Positions 1-11,549 of a stretch of 64,000 bases of DNA are shown in pieces. Under the pieces are notes generated by a model, which was not told where the DNA came from, searched no databases, and saw only the letters and a list, made by a program, of their open reading frames with translations. The stretch's first letter is position 1. The number at the start of each line of letters is the position of its first letter. The stretch is from the NCBI GenBank assembly GCA_025716815.1, contig JAIXMN010000014.1, forward strand, positions 744,001-808,000. Direction: 5' to 3'. Origin of the DNA: Dichotomocladium elegans (taxonomy: Eukaryota; Mucoromycota; Mucoromycetes; Mucorales; Lichtheimiaceae). Position numbers and translations under genes: made by a program.

Positions 1-2919
1 CAGTTGACCTAATTAGGACCTCTGCCATAAATCATATAAATAGTAGATAAATGTGTGGCGATGGAGGATCTTAATTCCGATTTCATTCGAATAAAAGACA
101 TCCACGAGTCTCATCGTATTCTAACTGTCCAACTTAAAAAACAACTAAAACACCACACATGGTGGTTGAATGGAATAATGAAATATGGCTTACCAGCTGT
201 TTAAGGTCTATTGCCATCAGTTTATAACCCAGCTACAACTACGGGAATCACGTGGATTATTGGGTTCCTCCGCTTTTCTAGGACAATTGTTCGTCAACAG
301 AAAGCGTCAACCCTCCTACTTGCTCTTCAACTTACCCCGAAAGCAGCTAGGTGTACCATTGAAGTAACAACCGTGAGACTGGGAATTGGATGTGTCGGAT
401 GAAGGAACGAGGAGGAAGGGCGACGAACCACCGGCAACACAAGCAGCAGAAGCCGACAGCACGTCGACGAAGCCAGGGTGGGGGACGTGCGCGGGAGCAG
501 CCAAATCGCGGTCCACCCAAAGCTTCACCTTCTCTCCCGCGGCACTAGTTAGGATCCGGATTATTGCAAAATAGAACAAGTCAAGATGATAGCGCTGTAC
601 ATGCCTGTTATTTAAAATAAAATCAACTTGGAAATAATCACGCGAGTGATTGATCGACTTGGTAAAAGCAAGCGAATCGATACTCAAAAGAGCAGACAAG
701 CAAAGACAGAATTCTTTTATATGATTCAAAAACAAACAGACACAAAAAAGCTACCTTTTTAGAAGAGAAAAGGAAGTCATGTGTTTAAATGTTGGGGTGA
801 TCTGAGTTTATCTATGGGTCGCGGACGGACAAGGACCAAAGAAGTGTAGCGCGCTGTAAGAGCGGAAACGGACGATGGAGCAAGACGAGAGATCAGCAGA
901 TAGGCATGGACTGAGAACGGATTGGCAATGATAGTGCAGGTAACCGAGTAGGAAAAGGATTAGTAAACTACTCTAAAAACCATTGCTAACACTACTGACC
1001 AGAAATGTGCCCGACAAAAAAAGATCAAGACAGGACAAGACAAAGGTCGAAGGATAAGACAAGAACAACACTGTGGGTTTGACTTTTAACACTTCCCGCC
1101 ACACAGCATACATCGAGTTAGATAATCGCCAGAATAGGCAGAGCTGGAGGGACCAATACAAGAGAGAGAAAGCGAGCAAGATGGAGGGAGGGAGGAAGGA
1201 AGGGAGGACTAAAACCTGACTCGATCTCCTCGAATTACGAATATACGCGTTTAGCCTACGGCCTCCGCCAAACGAATCATTATCGTTCGTTGTTGGTGAA
1301 GTTCAGGGATTGTGTCTTCAGCAGTTGAACGTTCTTGGCTGCCCAAAGTCAAGGTTGCGAAATCATTGTTTGTTTGATTAACTGGAGAGTCTGTAAAATG
1401 TGTGGAAGACTTCCTGTAAAATACAAAATCTATGAGACATCGCATCATTGATTGTGCCTCCAGCTTGGTCTGCTCTGTAGATCCGAGAGTTCGTGGTTTG
1501 ATGCGCTTATGGCCAATTGGACAAAGATGATGCGATATTTATGGAGGGAATATACTTGCTAACCCTTTGAGCTCGAATTAATTTGGTGGTATTGCGGTTT
1601 TGCGAAGAAGACTATCAATGACTTCAGGGGAAAGCATGGGATGTTTTACTCGAGAAGGAACCTGGTGATATTTTATGTATGCGCTGGCCCACTCGCTTTT
1701 CTGTCAGGGCGACTATCACTAAGTGAAGAGACTCGTCGACAGCTGCTGAGTCCCTTTTATCCAGGTCGATCTGCTCGCTCAATGATCAATGGTAACATGA
1801 AGCCACATACCCTTAGAAGCCAACATAGCTTTGCTGCTAAATCTCCCTGGTTCAGTCCAGCATTGGATATTTATATCTGCAATATTGTTAGGACGAATAT
1901 AACCATCACGTAGTGCTTTGAGAATATCTGATATAGGCAGAAAGAGTAAATGGATTGGTGGTTTTCATATGGGTCTATTATTGCAGAGCGGTAACTCTCA
2001 ACTGCGGCCGTTGACCGCTCATGCTTTCGCTGTCCTTGGGCGAGAAATTTGCTGTTGAATAGGATTTGCATACTGTGCAGGGCTCCTTTGTCTGTTGGGT
2101 GTAAAATGGTGGCCCGGACGTCATCGTCCGCCCCCGCCATGGTCAATTGCCGTAGCTTATATTACATGCCCACACCTTCCACTGGAGATTCTTGTCTAGT
2201 ACGCTTGTAAGTGCCCCAAGTGCCGGCGACGAATGCCTGGCGTGGATTATGGAGAGGTTATTTGCGTTCGGCCTTGACGGGAAGATCGACCGGGTGTGAT
2301 CCCATATCGTGCTCAGTCGTTTGAAGAAGAGGGGGTGTAGACGTCATTCCAGTTGGAGAAGACACCAGCGAGACGGCGCGTTGGTCCGGGTCGAAATGGA
2401 ATGTAGCGTAGGAGAATCGCAGACGTGTTCCCGTCTTCAAGCAGAAGTTCCAAATACAACCCGCCAGTGCAATACTGTGCGTCGTTGCAGGGAATATCAG
2501 ACAGCGTTCTCTCTCGGGACTGCGAGATCAACCAACAGCTTCATCTTCGACGGATGAAGCTAGGATGTCCTTTATGATATTGGGTTATACAAACAACGAA
2601 CTCGGCTTTCGGTTTGCACAAGTACGATTTTTTCGATAGTGAAGGAGTACTCTTCCATTATGCTACATTCTCCCTTCAAATTACACGACACCTTCCCGAT
2701 AGCATTTCGAAAGTCTCGAGATGATAAAAATCAAATATCTTTAATCCGTCTTGGATATCGCCACATATAGCTACTTGCGGCATTTTTTATTCTTGAAAAT
2801 GAAGCACCAGGATCGAGGAGGATATGATGAAACATGCCTTAATGAACCGACCTAAAGCGCCATGATAAGCATAATAACCGACAAAATGAACAGAAATATG
2901 CCGTGAAAAAAACATATCT
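1..2919. other. Gene-poor stretch, no supportable gene
   Basis: No ORF here has both an ATG start and a recognisable domain. A GC-rich patch at about 400-545 is open on the minus strand and has a good splice acceptor at its 5' side (CTAAC followed by TAG near 541-555). It lacks any in-frame ATG, so it is at best an orphan exon or gene remnant. A second minus-strand patch at 2313-2531 also reads like coding sequence but has no clear start. Neither resembles a family I know. Confidence 0.5.
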
Positions 2920-3470
2920 ACCCCAGAGCAACGATATCTCCTCAGGACGAAACCGACAAGGCCATCATGCTGTTAAATGGTCAACCGAAAGAAGCAAAAA
3001 AAAAAAACCACGCCAACATCAGAGCTGGGACATCTCGTCGGGACGAAACCGGCGAGGCCATCATGCTGTGCAATGGTCGAATGAAAGAAACAAAAAAAAA
3101 AACCACGCCAACATCAGAGCTGGGACATCTCGTCGGGACGAAACCGGCGAGGCCATCATGCTGTGCAATGGTCGGATGAAAGAAACAAAAAAAAAAAAAC
3201 CACGCCAACATCAGAGCTGGGACATCTCGTCGGGACGGTACCGGCGAGGCCATCATGCTGTGCAATGGTCGAATGAAAGAAACAAAAAAAAAAAACCACG
3301 CCAACATCAGAGCTGGGACATCTCGTCGGGACGAAACCGGCGAGGCCATCATGCTGTGCAATGGTCGGATGAAAGAAACAAAAAAAAAAAAAAACCACGC
3401 CAACATCAGAGCTGGGACATCTCGTCGGGACGAAACCGGCGAGGCCATCATGCTGCGCAATGGTCAAACA
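2920..3470 (+). repeat. Minisatellite, six copies of a 95-99 bp unit
   Basis: Six head-to-tail units. The landmark CGCCAACATCAGAGCTGGG begins at 3011, 3106, 3203, 3299 and 3398, giving periods of 95, 97, 96 and 99 bp. The first unit (2920-3010) is clearly diverged and the last is cut off near 3470. Units 2-6 are almost identical outside an A-tract of about 9-15 bases, and the length changes come from that tract, as replication slippage would produce. Each unit also contains a short dyad, TCGTC-GG-GACGA. The array lies about 75 bp beyond the PEX2 stop codon and may be transcribed with its 3' end. Confidence 0.95.
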
Positions 3471-3544
3471 GAAAATAGAAAAAGGAAAAGAAAGGATATT
3501 TTGTTTTGCGGATATGGAAGGAGAGCGTGTATGCGGACTAATTT

Positions 3545-4984
3545 TTAATGCCCCGCCAACTTGAGCGATTCTGACTTTGGATCATCTACCTTATTCATTA
3601 CTTTAGCTATAGACTCTACACGCTCGCCACAACGCAAGCAAGGCCACTCATCACCAAACACAGCAACTTTGCTCTGGATGCAGTAATAACAGAAGATATG
3701 GCCGCAGTTTGTCCTGTATGGATTATGCACCGTATAGTCAGGGATTTGACCCACTGGTCCCGTCTCAGCTCCAGACGCATTGTCATGGCAAATGACGCAT
3801 TGATTCTCGGGCATCTTGTCATATCCCTTTGACGATACTAGATACGACTTGGGTAGCAGTGTCCGCATCATTCGCAGTTTAAGTTTCTCGATATTGATCA
3901 GCGGTACCAGGAAGAGCAAGAATTCCTGTCATAATGCAATATATCAGAGTGCTTCCTTATATCTCTTAGGATTCAGAGACTTACGGTGAATGCATGCCAA
4001 ACCATCTGTCTATTCAGGAACTCGAAGCTGACTTGGCGATTCATTGATTTCTGGGCATATACGAGCCGCATGGCCAGTATGCGATCGATTAGTGTGCGGT
4101 ATCTTTTTTTTTTTGCGATATTAGATCAGTTTCGATACTCGATAGAGAGCGGGTTCACATCGGTTTTCCATCCAACTCACTTTCCGTTCCATAAGAACAC
4201 CAAAAAGTTGAGCAATGAAAAGGCTTTCCAGTATTTCTCTCCAGTCTGCAAGAGGCGATAGATCTTGTTCCGGGTGTCTGACTAATGATGTTTCTTGTGA
4301 GTACGGCGACGATGGGTCGCAGAAAGAGAAACGAACAATCACCTCGTCCAATTCACCCCAACCCCGCGCAGTGATGTATCGATTGGCTCGCGACCATGCA
4401 TATTGACCGCCTATGGTCAGCACACCGTAAGCAATCTTTTGTCCCTGCGTCAGTGGAGCATCTTTTGCGACTGACTCTACTGTTGGTAAAAACGATGGAT
4501 GGTTGACTAAGGCGATCTACCGCAATTTTTTTTATATAGATCATCCTAGGACTTACATGCGCCACCATGCTTCCATTCGTTGCGGTACTTTAGATTCTGC
4601 AACCCTGCGCCGTAAGTCGCGCCAGTATCATACACTGAGAACTTGAAAAGGACAAAGTTCAGGACTGCCAGCAGCTCTGGTTCGAACCGTTCCTTCAGTG
4701 CGGGCTAAAAGGCGAGCCGTTAAAAGAGAAAAAGATCGCTTGCAGATATCTGTACTGGAGATTACCTTGACTAAGGATAAACCAGCCCAAAGCTGATCCT
4801 TTAGGATCTCGAACAACTCGCCGTCGAGAATATCGGAATCCAATTGACTCACGCGCATGACCTTGATGGGGAGAGTACGAGCAGTGGCCATGGATCGCCG
4901 TAATTTGGCTAATGTTGGCTGGATTTCTCTCCAGTGAGATGTCCATTCGGGTACGGGAACGTCGGTGGGAGATCGCGAGGGCAT
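3545..4984 (-). CDS. PEX2: Peroxisome biogenesis factor 2 (RING E3 ligase), PEX2
   Basis: This peroxisomal membrane RING protein forms, with PEX10 and PEX12, the ligase complex that ubiquitinates and recycles the import receptor PEX5. The model has six exons on the minus strand: 4984-4766, 4704-4557, 4479-4343, 4281-4181, 4102-3985 and 3925-3545, encoding 367 aa, close to the usual family length. The N-terminal half carries the conserved Pex2/Pex12 membrane domain with the blocks RVSQLD, LFEILKDQLW, YGAGLQNLKYRNEW and GEKYWKAFSLLNFLVFLWNG. The C-terminal C3HC4 RING starts near residue 284 with CVIC and continues with NCGHIFCYYC and CLRC. The start is the first ATG of the open exon. All introns are GT..AG; the fourth ends in an A-tract before AG. 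The gene runs in tandem with the arrestin gene upstream and is followed by the minisatellite. Confidence 0.95.
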
Positions 4985-5301
4985 GCCCAGAATTGTGGGT
5001 TTCTGTTCTGTGTGTGAGTCGGTGGGTGAGAAAGAGAAGGAAAGTGAGCTGAGGAGAACAAAAGCTATCGGGATTCCATTTAGTCAGACCCCACATGTTT
5101 GGCATGACAAAGACCATTTCTTCAAAAATATGTGGCATCTTGCGTCGCTTTCAATTGTTATCCGGAAAACACAACTTCTATTTCTATGACCTACAACTCA
5201 GAGTTAACGGGACATGATGTTTATTGCGGAATAGATGTATGAATAAAAATGACTTGCTGATGCAAAAAAAAAAGAATGGACAAGGTATATTTTGTGCAGT
5301 A
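4985..5301. other. Intergenic between PEX2 and the arrestin gene
   Basis: About 320 bp separate the arrestin stop codon from the PEX2 start. The segment must hold the arrestin 3' end and the PEX2 promoter. I see no distinct motif beyond short A-tracts. Confidence 0.4.
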
Positions 5302-7550
5302 TTATAAATCTAGATTGAATTCAGAGCCAAGGGATAACCTGGGTAGCATGATGTCTAAAGTTGGATGCTGTGGCTGCTCCTGCAGCGCAACGTATGCGGA
5401 TGAATGGGTGAGAGGCGGAGACGGATCAATAACCTCGTCATCACTGTCCTCAACATAGAGCTTTGTCATGCGATGGGCTTTCATGGATGGCTTTTGCGGC
5501 CGCGGGCGTGGAATCGGAGGAAGGTCAAGGTTGACATAGGGATTGGGGTCACCAGTTAAGGATTCGAGCCCTACCGGCCTGGGTTGAGGAAGAGGAGGAA
5601 GAGGCGATTGGGGTGGGGGCGGTTGCGCCGGTAAGGATGGTGCGGTAGTACTGGGTCGTGCGTAAAGTTGGTCGAGAAGTATTGTGGTTGGAGAAAGAAT
5701 AGCCGACGACGCGATGGTTGCAAGACCTGGGGATCGATCACCTCGATGGACAGTGTCAGACACAAAAGATTCTTCGGGAAGGGATGAGGAGGCTTCTTGC
5801 GGCATCAACACAGTGGACGCAGGCAGTCCCGGTGCTGCACTATAAACAACCGATGGTGGGCGGGATTTGAGGCAGTCATTGTTATCATCGGAGGAGTCGG
5901 TTGACGAAGACTCATTGTAGACTCTATCCAGTTGCAGAGATACTGCACGCGCCCTGTTCTTTCTGTTAAATTGTTCCGCCTTCTTTGTTCCGTTCGCAAG
6001 ATCGACATCGATTGGCCGGAGAATGTGTCGTTTACGCCTGCGCTGGGAAATAGGTAGGTCGGGCGCCGAGGTAGCTGGAGACACCAGCTGGCGCTGTTTA
6101 CTTGTTTGAGGTATGGCTAGATAATGTTGATGCTTGATTGCCTCTTGTCCTTCGCTGTACTGATGCGTCTCGGGCTTCTCGTTGTCGTTATCGTCTTCAT
6201 CTTCTTCATCGTCACTTCGTCGTGACATGCTGCTGAGGTCACAAGCAGACGCGAATTTCCGAATCGGGCCTGTCGCAGAAACCTTTTGCTCGTGCCGCCG
6301 CGGAAACAGGCGCTCTTCATCAAGACTATACTTGAGTTGGGGTTGCAGATGAGCCTGATTGCAGTGGGGGCGCCTCTCCGGGGGACTTGTTTCTAAGGTG
6401 GCTTTGGATAGACGGGCATACTTTTCTTCGAATGGGTATTTTGGCATGGGCTGAACAGGAACAGCAAGTTGGTGTGGAAGGGAGGTGATGATGATAGGTA
6501 TCTTTGCCTTGATGTTCTCGAATTGATGCTCAAATTGAAAGGTTACTTCGAGTTCGTGTTCGATGGTGACTAGAGGCGACTCAAGGGTCAGCGTGATCTG
6601 CTTCTGCAGGTTATGGCGGATGATTATAGGTCGGACCCACGTTGACCGCTCCTGGTCGCTATCGACCGAGTGTAGCAGGGCCGGTACAGTCCGCTTGACG
6701 TATCGCTTATGATTTCGGGTATTATTGCTCGAGATGCTATTGCTTCCCGAGGCTGCAGGGAAAATGATGTTATCGCCCATGTATTGCAATTTTCGATAGA
6801 CGTTTTTTCCGTCCGAGCTTTTGGCACATGTTAAAGACCTCTTTTTTTTTTTGGATACATGTCCGTGTAACGTTACCTATACACTTCAATCTGTCTCAGT
6901 TGAGTTCTAATCGCCCGGACCGATTTTTGCGATGCAAAGCAGAGGTATTTTACTGCAGCAGGAATAGATCCCTGCTCAAGGCTCACGATGCGAGGGGCCT
7001 CAATTTCGTAATGAAACCTTGCTGGGAAGGTATCCTGACAGATCTGTGTCTGCACGAGCGGTGCCATTTCGCGATAGCGTAACAAATGCCTGCGGACTTC
7101 AATCGGATATTCTGCGGTGATTGCCTTTTTCTGCAGTCCTACAGCAATGGAAAGCTCGATACGATAGGACACCGTGGCACGTTTGCTTTTTAGTGAAGGC
7201 GGATATATATTGGGTACTTCGAGGAGAAATGGAATGACATGTTCACCAGGAGGTAGAGTGGTTTTCGCAAATAGCACTTGTTTGAGCTTGGGGAGTATAG
7301 GCGTCTGGAGGTTAGTGCCTTGGAAGTTGGAGGTGGCCATGCCTTTAAACTTGACGGTTAGACCGCGGATCTTGATTGTCCGACTTAGTGAAAACAGAGC
7401 TTCGCCTTTGAGCATGATGCTGTCAGCCACTCTCGAGCAGGATGATCTATCGGTCTCGTCGGCAGTGGACGAGGCTTGCGCCCTGCCCATAAATTCAAGC
7501 ACTGTCTGAGAGGGTACAACCTCAACATACTTGATTCCGACATCCTTCAT
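5302..7550 (-). CDS. Arrestin-domain protein (alpha-arrestin / ART-like adaptor)
   Basis: Alpha-arrestins recruit Rsp5/NEDD4-type ubiquitin ligases to plasma-membrane transporters. The model has two exons, 7550-6877 and 6838-5302, encoding 736 aa. The N-terminal arrestin fold includes VVPSQTVLEF, LFSLSRTIKIRGLTVKFKG, a PPGEHVIPFLLEVP strand typical of arrestin_N, and a TVSYRIELSIAV block. The arrestin_C part follows with TWVRPIIIRHNLQKQITLTL and ITLTLESPLVTIEHELEVTF. The rest is long, low-complexity and proline-rich, with no certain PPxY seen (PPLP and PPPP tracts are present). The joining intron, 6876-6839, is only 38 nt and ends in an A-tract; without it a stop follows at once, so it must be spliced or the gene is broken. 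The gene is divergent from ALG12 with 294 bp between the starts. Confidence 0.85.
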
Positions 7551-7844
7551 GACTGAATGTTTGAATGAGAGGAACGGTGGTTAGAAATAGAAGAAAAAGA
7601 GGCGAGAAAATGAGCAAAGAGGGGGTGGAAGGAGAGGGAAGGGATTTACAACCTCCTCAGCTCTCTGCAATATAAAAGAAGGAGTTCAAGAGGAGGGGGA
7701 TGTGTGTGTATGGATAGATGCAAAAAAAAAAGAGAGAGATTGATAGATGGGGCTCGAGGTACCTAGCAGACATTCTGTGACACACTTCATTTTTATCCAG
7801 CCTTAGGGCGGGAGAGCAAGTTGTCTGTGAAAGAAAGAAAGCAT

Positions 7845-9672
7845 ATGAAGCTCCTCGTGTTCCTATTTATTGGGCTGTACTGCGTCCTCTGCCCGTACAC
7901 CAAAGTTGAGGAGAGTTTCAATCTCCAGGCCATTCACGATGTGATTCACTACGGTCCCGATCTTTCTCGTTATGATCATCTCGATTTCCCCGGAGTAGTT
8001 CCACGCACCTTTGTGGGATCGGTGATCATTGGTGCCATCAGCAAGGTGATCTTGTCCATCCCAAGAATTTACGAGTATGTTCCGGTGGATGAACAAGTAG
8101 TGGTGCGCCTTGTGCTCGGTGGGATTGTCTCGCTTGGTCTGAGCCGGCTTCAGATGGCAGTAAAGAAAGTGTACGGGTCGCGCGCCTCGACAGCCTTTGC
8201 TCTCCTGACATGTTGCCAGTTCCATATTCTATTCTGGTCTAGTCGCACGCTCCCAAACACGTTGGCTCTGCCCCTTGTATTGGCCGGTCTGGCAAACTGG
8301 CTCGAGAGTCTTGACGAATATACGCCACACACCCGCGCTGTCTATCATCGTCGCATGATCTGGTACATGACCATGGCGGGTATCGTGTTTCGCTTTGAGG
8401 CTGGGATCCTACTCGCCATTCTGGTAGGTCTTGAGTGGCTTGTCTACCAAACGCTTCCGCTCAAGACATGGCTATTGCATGGCGTGGCGTGTGCAATCCT
8501 GTCGCTTGCCTTGTCCGTCCCCATCGATTCGTTCTTTTGGCAGCGCTGTCTGTGGCCCGAGGGCGAGGTGTTTTACTTTAACGTTATCCTCAACAAGAGT
8601 AGCGAATGGGGCACAATGCCGTTCTATGCCTATTATGTGAATTTTCTGCCACGTCTTCTTCTGATCGCTTATCCCCTAGCTTTGATTTCCTATGTCACCA
8701 ACGGTCGTGTGCGTCGGATGCTCTTGCCGAACCTGCTCTATATCAACCTCTTCTCGATTCTCCCGCACAAAGAATGGCGGTTCATCATGTACACTATCCC
8801 TATCTGGACGATTGCTGCGAGCTCCCTCGTCGCATCGCTGCGCTCTCGTCTTAAACTGTTTCTGGTGATCTGTGGTGGTCTGGGCTCTTTCGCGGCGTCT
8901 TTGTTGATGCTATATGTATCGATACAGAATTATCCTGGCGGACATGCTCTGCGCCGATTGCATATGCTAGAGGACCCTGCGCATCCGGTCAAGGTACACA
9001 TCGATGTCCCGGCAGCGATGACGGGTGCGTCTCGTTTTGGAGAACTATTCCGACCTAGGTGGTCGTACTGGAAGACCGAGTCGCACATGGCGGTGGACGA
9101 TTATTTAGCAATGGAATACACACATCTTATCACGAGCCATCCTGAGCTGTTTTCGGACGCTTTCGAACCAATCGATGTGATATCTGGCTATGACGGTCTT
9201 AGGTTCCAGAGGCCTCGGATGACTGATGATTACACCACCCTCGTGCCCTTCAAAATTGATATCAGTCCAAAATTGACGATCATGCGGCTTCGAAATCCTC
9301 AAGTGACATGGGTCCAAGCAACATTAAGAAATAATCCGGTTGTGTTGTACAGTAAGACATACTGGTATGTGTAACATGGAACACTCAACAAAGGAAGATC
9401 CTCATGTTTATCCGTCTTATCTTAGTCCATACTGCCGACATGCCAAAATGATCTTGAACAAATATTGCAGCGATAACTACACAATTATCGAGGTAGACCT
9501 ACGACGAGATGCTCAGGAGATGAAGCAGGCACTATACGAAATTTCAGGCAGGCACACCTTCCCGAATGTCTTTGTTGATGGTAAAAGCATCGGAGGATCA
9601 GACGATCTTACCAAGCTGGATACGAGCAAACAACTCCAGAATTTACTGCCATGTTATGAGCATAATCGCTAA
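7845..9672 (+). CDS. ALG12: ALG12 alpha-1,6-mannosyltransferase fused to glutaredoxin
   Basis: The N-terminal ~495 aa are ALG12, the ER GT22 enzyme that uses dolichyl-P-mannose to add the eighth mannose to the N-glycan precursor. Family hallmarks are PYTKVEESFNLQAIHD, YDHLDFPGVVPRTF and the lumenal HKEWRF, with many membrane spans. The first in-frame ATG is at 7845. Exon 1 (7845-9364) runs without a stop into NNPVVLYSKTY and then a GTATGT donor. The intron is 9365-9425. Exon 2 (9426-9672) restores the frame and completes a dithiol glutaredoxin: CPYC at residues 507-510, then TFPNVFVDG and GGSDD. The spliced protein is 588 aa. If the intron is retained, translation stops three codons later and leaves ALG12 alone. 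An independent glutaredoxin transcript starting inside the ALG12 C-terminus (a Met precedes RLRNPQ) is the alternative. Confidence 0.9.
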
Positions 9673-10438
9673 TTAAGCAGCAGCTAGTAATACTTTGAAC
9701 AATGAGTGCCTTGTATCTTGTATAGAATAACGATATGCCACTGGCATAAAATATTCCAGAATGGCTGTCGCACCAGCGTTTTGTCTTGTCTATATGGTAT
9801 ACTTACGCCCTATTCATCTCTGCTGGAATGCGGTATCCCAGCAGCAAGAAGATGGTGTCGCATCTAGTAGCGATTAACGAAGGAGGGATATCTCATGAGA
9901 CCTGAAATGCGTGAATATGCCTTATGTGTTATTAAATACACAGCTACAATATCTCCACCGTCTCTATCGTCCCCCAGATGCGTTCACACATACACAATTA
10001 CAGGGATCCATTTTAACGAACCCGACTTCAAGCAATCGATACAACATCCATTGTAGAATAGGCTTCGTTCCTGTAGCATTGCGCACTTGCATTTGGCATA
10101 TGATTGTATGGCAAGTTAAGGAGACCTGCTCAAAATTGGTGCTGCAATATTATTTCAATTGGGGCACATGGGAGCTATCTTTGGAACAGACCAGGTTTAA
10201 GTGAATCTTTTAGCTTCATGGCCGAGTAAACCAGGACTTCCTCCCAGCCCCTCCTCTTTTTCTCTCCGAAATGCGCGTACCTGAGAAGAGGAAGGAAAAG
10301 ATTTAGCCGCTTAAATTATCCCACGCCCTATGAAAGCGCTATTTCATTTCGCGGCGCATGAACCGCGAGGAGCCGTTCCCTCCTTGTTTTACTACCTCCT
10401 TCGGGTATATATATATATATTATATACTTCACGACGAA
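9673..10438. promoter_or_regulatory. Intergenic / upstream region of the dihydropteridine reductase gene
   Basis: No gene is evident. The last 40 bp before the ATG at 10439 carry an alternating TA run (about 10407-10426). It resembles a TATA-like element but sits very close to the start codon. The first part should include the 3' end of the ALG12-glutaredoxin transcript. Confidence 0.35.
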
Positions 10439-11528
10439 ATGAATCACCTCGCGGTCTATGGCGGTGCAGGCGCTCTCGGCCGCACATTGGTCAACTACTT
10501 CAAGGAACGGGGTTGGGTAAAGTATCAATGCAACCACCGAAATAAGATTTACGCGATTACCATTCATATGGACTCACATTCTACTATAAATGACATTCTT
10601 ACCAAGTACGTGACAAATATTGATCTCATCGAGAACCCTGCAGCGAATGGCAATGCCCTCGTGAATTCAAAGGATTCGCTTGCGCAGCAGGCGGCTCATA
10701 TCGAGAAATCGCTTGCGTCTGTTCTAGACGGACATAAACTCAAGGCACTTTTCTGCGTTGCTGGCGGTTGGGCCGGCGGCAATGCCGCAGATAAAGGTAG
10801 GCGTGACTCACATTAGGCTGGATGCAGTATTAAACTCGGTAACAAGGGTTCCTGGACAGCGTGGAATTAATGATGCAGCAATCTGTCCACTCATCGGTCA
10901 TTTCGGCACAACTGGCGACGCGACATATGGGAAGGTACCAATAATATTGATGATCACAAAGGTTCGGCTAAAACGATTCTTCATGATCTAGAGACGGTCT
11001 CGTTGTCCTCACCGGTGCAGCTGCTGCGCTGGGTCCTACTCCAGGTATTGTTGTTTTTTGGTCTCATTTCAAACCAAGTATGACGGCCACTTATAGTGTA
11101 ATTTCTTCTCAAATATCAGGCATGATCGCTTACGGCATGGCCAAGGCATCCGTCCATCATCTTGTCAAAGACTTGGCCGTCGCAGGAAGCGGTCTCCCAG
11201 AGTCTGTAAAGACAATTGGTATTTGCCCGTACGTACAGCAACCCCCATTACGCAACTAGCATATCGCTAATGTGAAGATTAGGGTCACGTTGGACACCCC
11301 CATGAACCGCAAGAGCATGCCTGGCGCCGACTACTCTTCATGGACACCTCTAGAGGCTATTGCAAAGTAATGCTGTTTTATTACACATGTGGGTTGTTGG
11401 AAGTGAGTGATCCTGACAATAGATATAGACAATTACATGGGTATGCTACAGGCAGTGTTCCTGTCACCAACGGGAGCCTGATCGAGGTGATTACCAAAGC
11501 GGGCGAAACAAAATTTACCGAGAAGTGA
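10439..11528 (+). CDS. QDPR: Dihydropteridine reductase (QDPR-type short-chain dehydrogenase)
   Basis: Predicted to regenerate tetrahydrobiopterin from quinonoid dihydrobiopterin with NADH, which aromatic amino-acid hydroxylases need. Seven small exons: 10439-10516, 10607-10796, 10847-10934, 10992-11044, 11120-11228, 11283-11366 and 11429-11528, giving 233 aa (animal enzymes about 240). The nucleotide-binding start reads YGGAGALG. Next come [11 protein letters not shown], an [19 protein letters not shown] helix, [14 protein letters not shown] and the catalytic YGMAK. The diagnostic QDPR block [14 protein letters not shown], with SSWTPLE, closes the core. The last acceptor is ambiguous between 11423 and 11429; the latter gives a better match. 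The stop codon lies 21 bp from that of VAC7 on the other strand. Confidence 0.93.
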
Positions 11529-11549
11529 TAATGCAAAATAAATGGACCA

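Noticed and set aside
316..735. 139 aa minus-strand ORF
   Set aside because: It has no in-frame ATG and no recognised motif. Only the GC-rich part (400-545) looks exon-like, so it is mentioned only in the gap description.
2920..3470. CRISPR-like array
   Set aside because: There are no short repeats separated by unique spacers. The whole ~96 bp unit is repeated, and the genome is eukaryotic.
2903..3478. Long open frames on both strands through the minisatellite (up to 191 aa), suggesting a repeat protein
   Set aside because: Unit lengths of 95-99 bp shift the frame from copy to copy and several frames are open at once on both strands. This is expected from a stop-poor repeat and is not evidence of coding.
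4695..5138. 147 aa minus-strand ORF overlapping the PEX2 start
   Set aside because: It lies in another frame from PEX2 exon 1, crosses the PEX2 intron and has no family resemblance.
7821..7844. Upstream extension of ALG12 to a TTG codon
   Set aside because: A TTG start is unlikely in a fungal nuclear gene; the first ATG (7845) leads directly into the conserved N-terminus.
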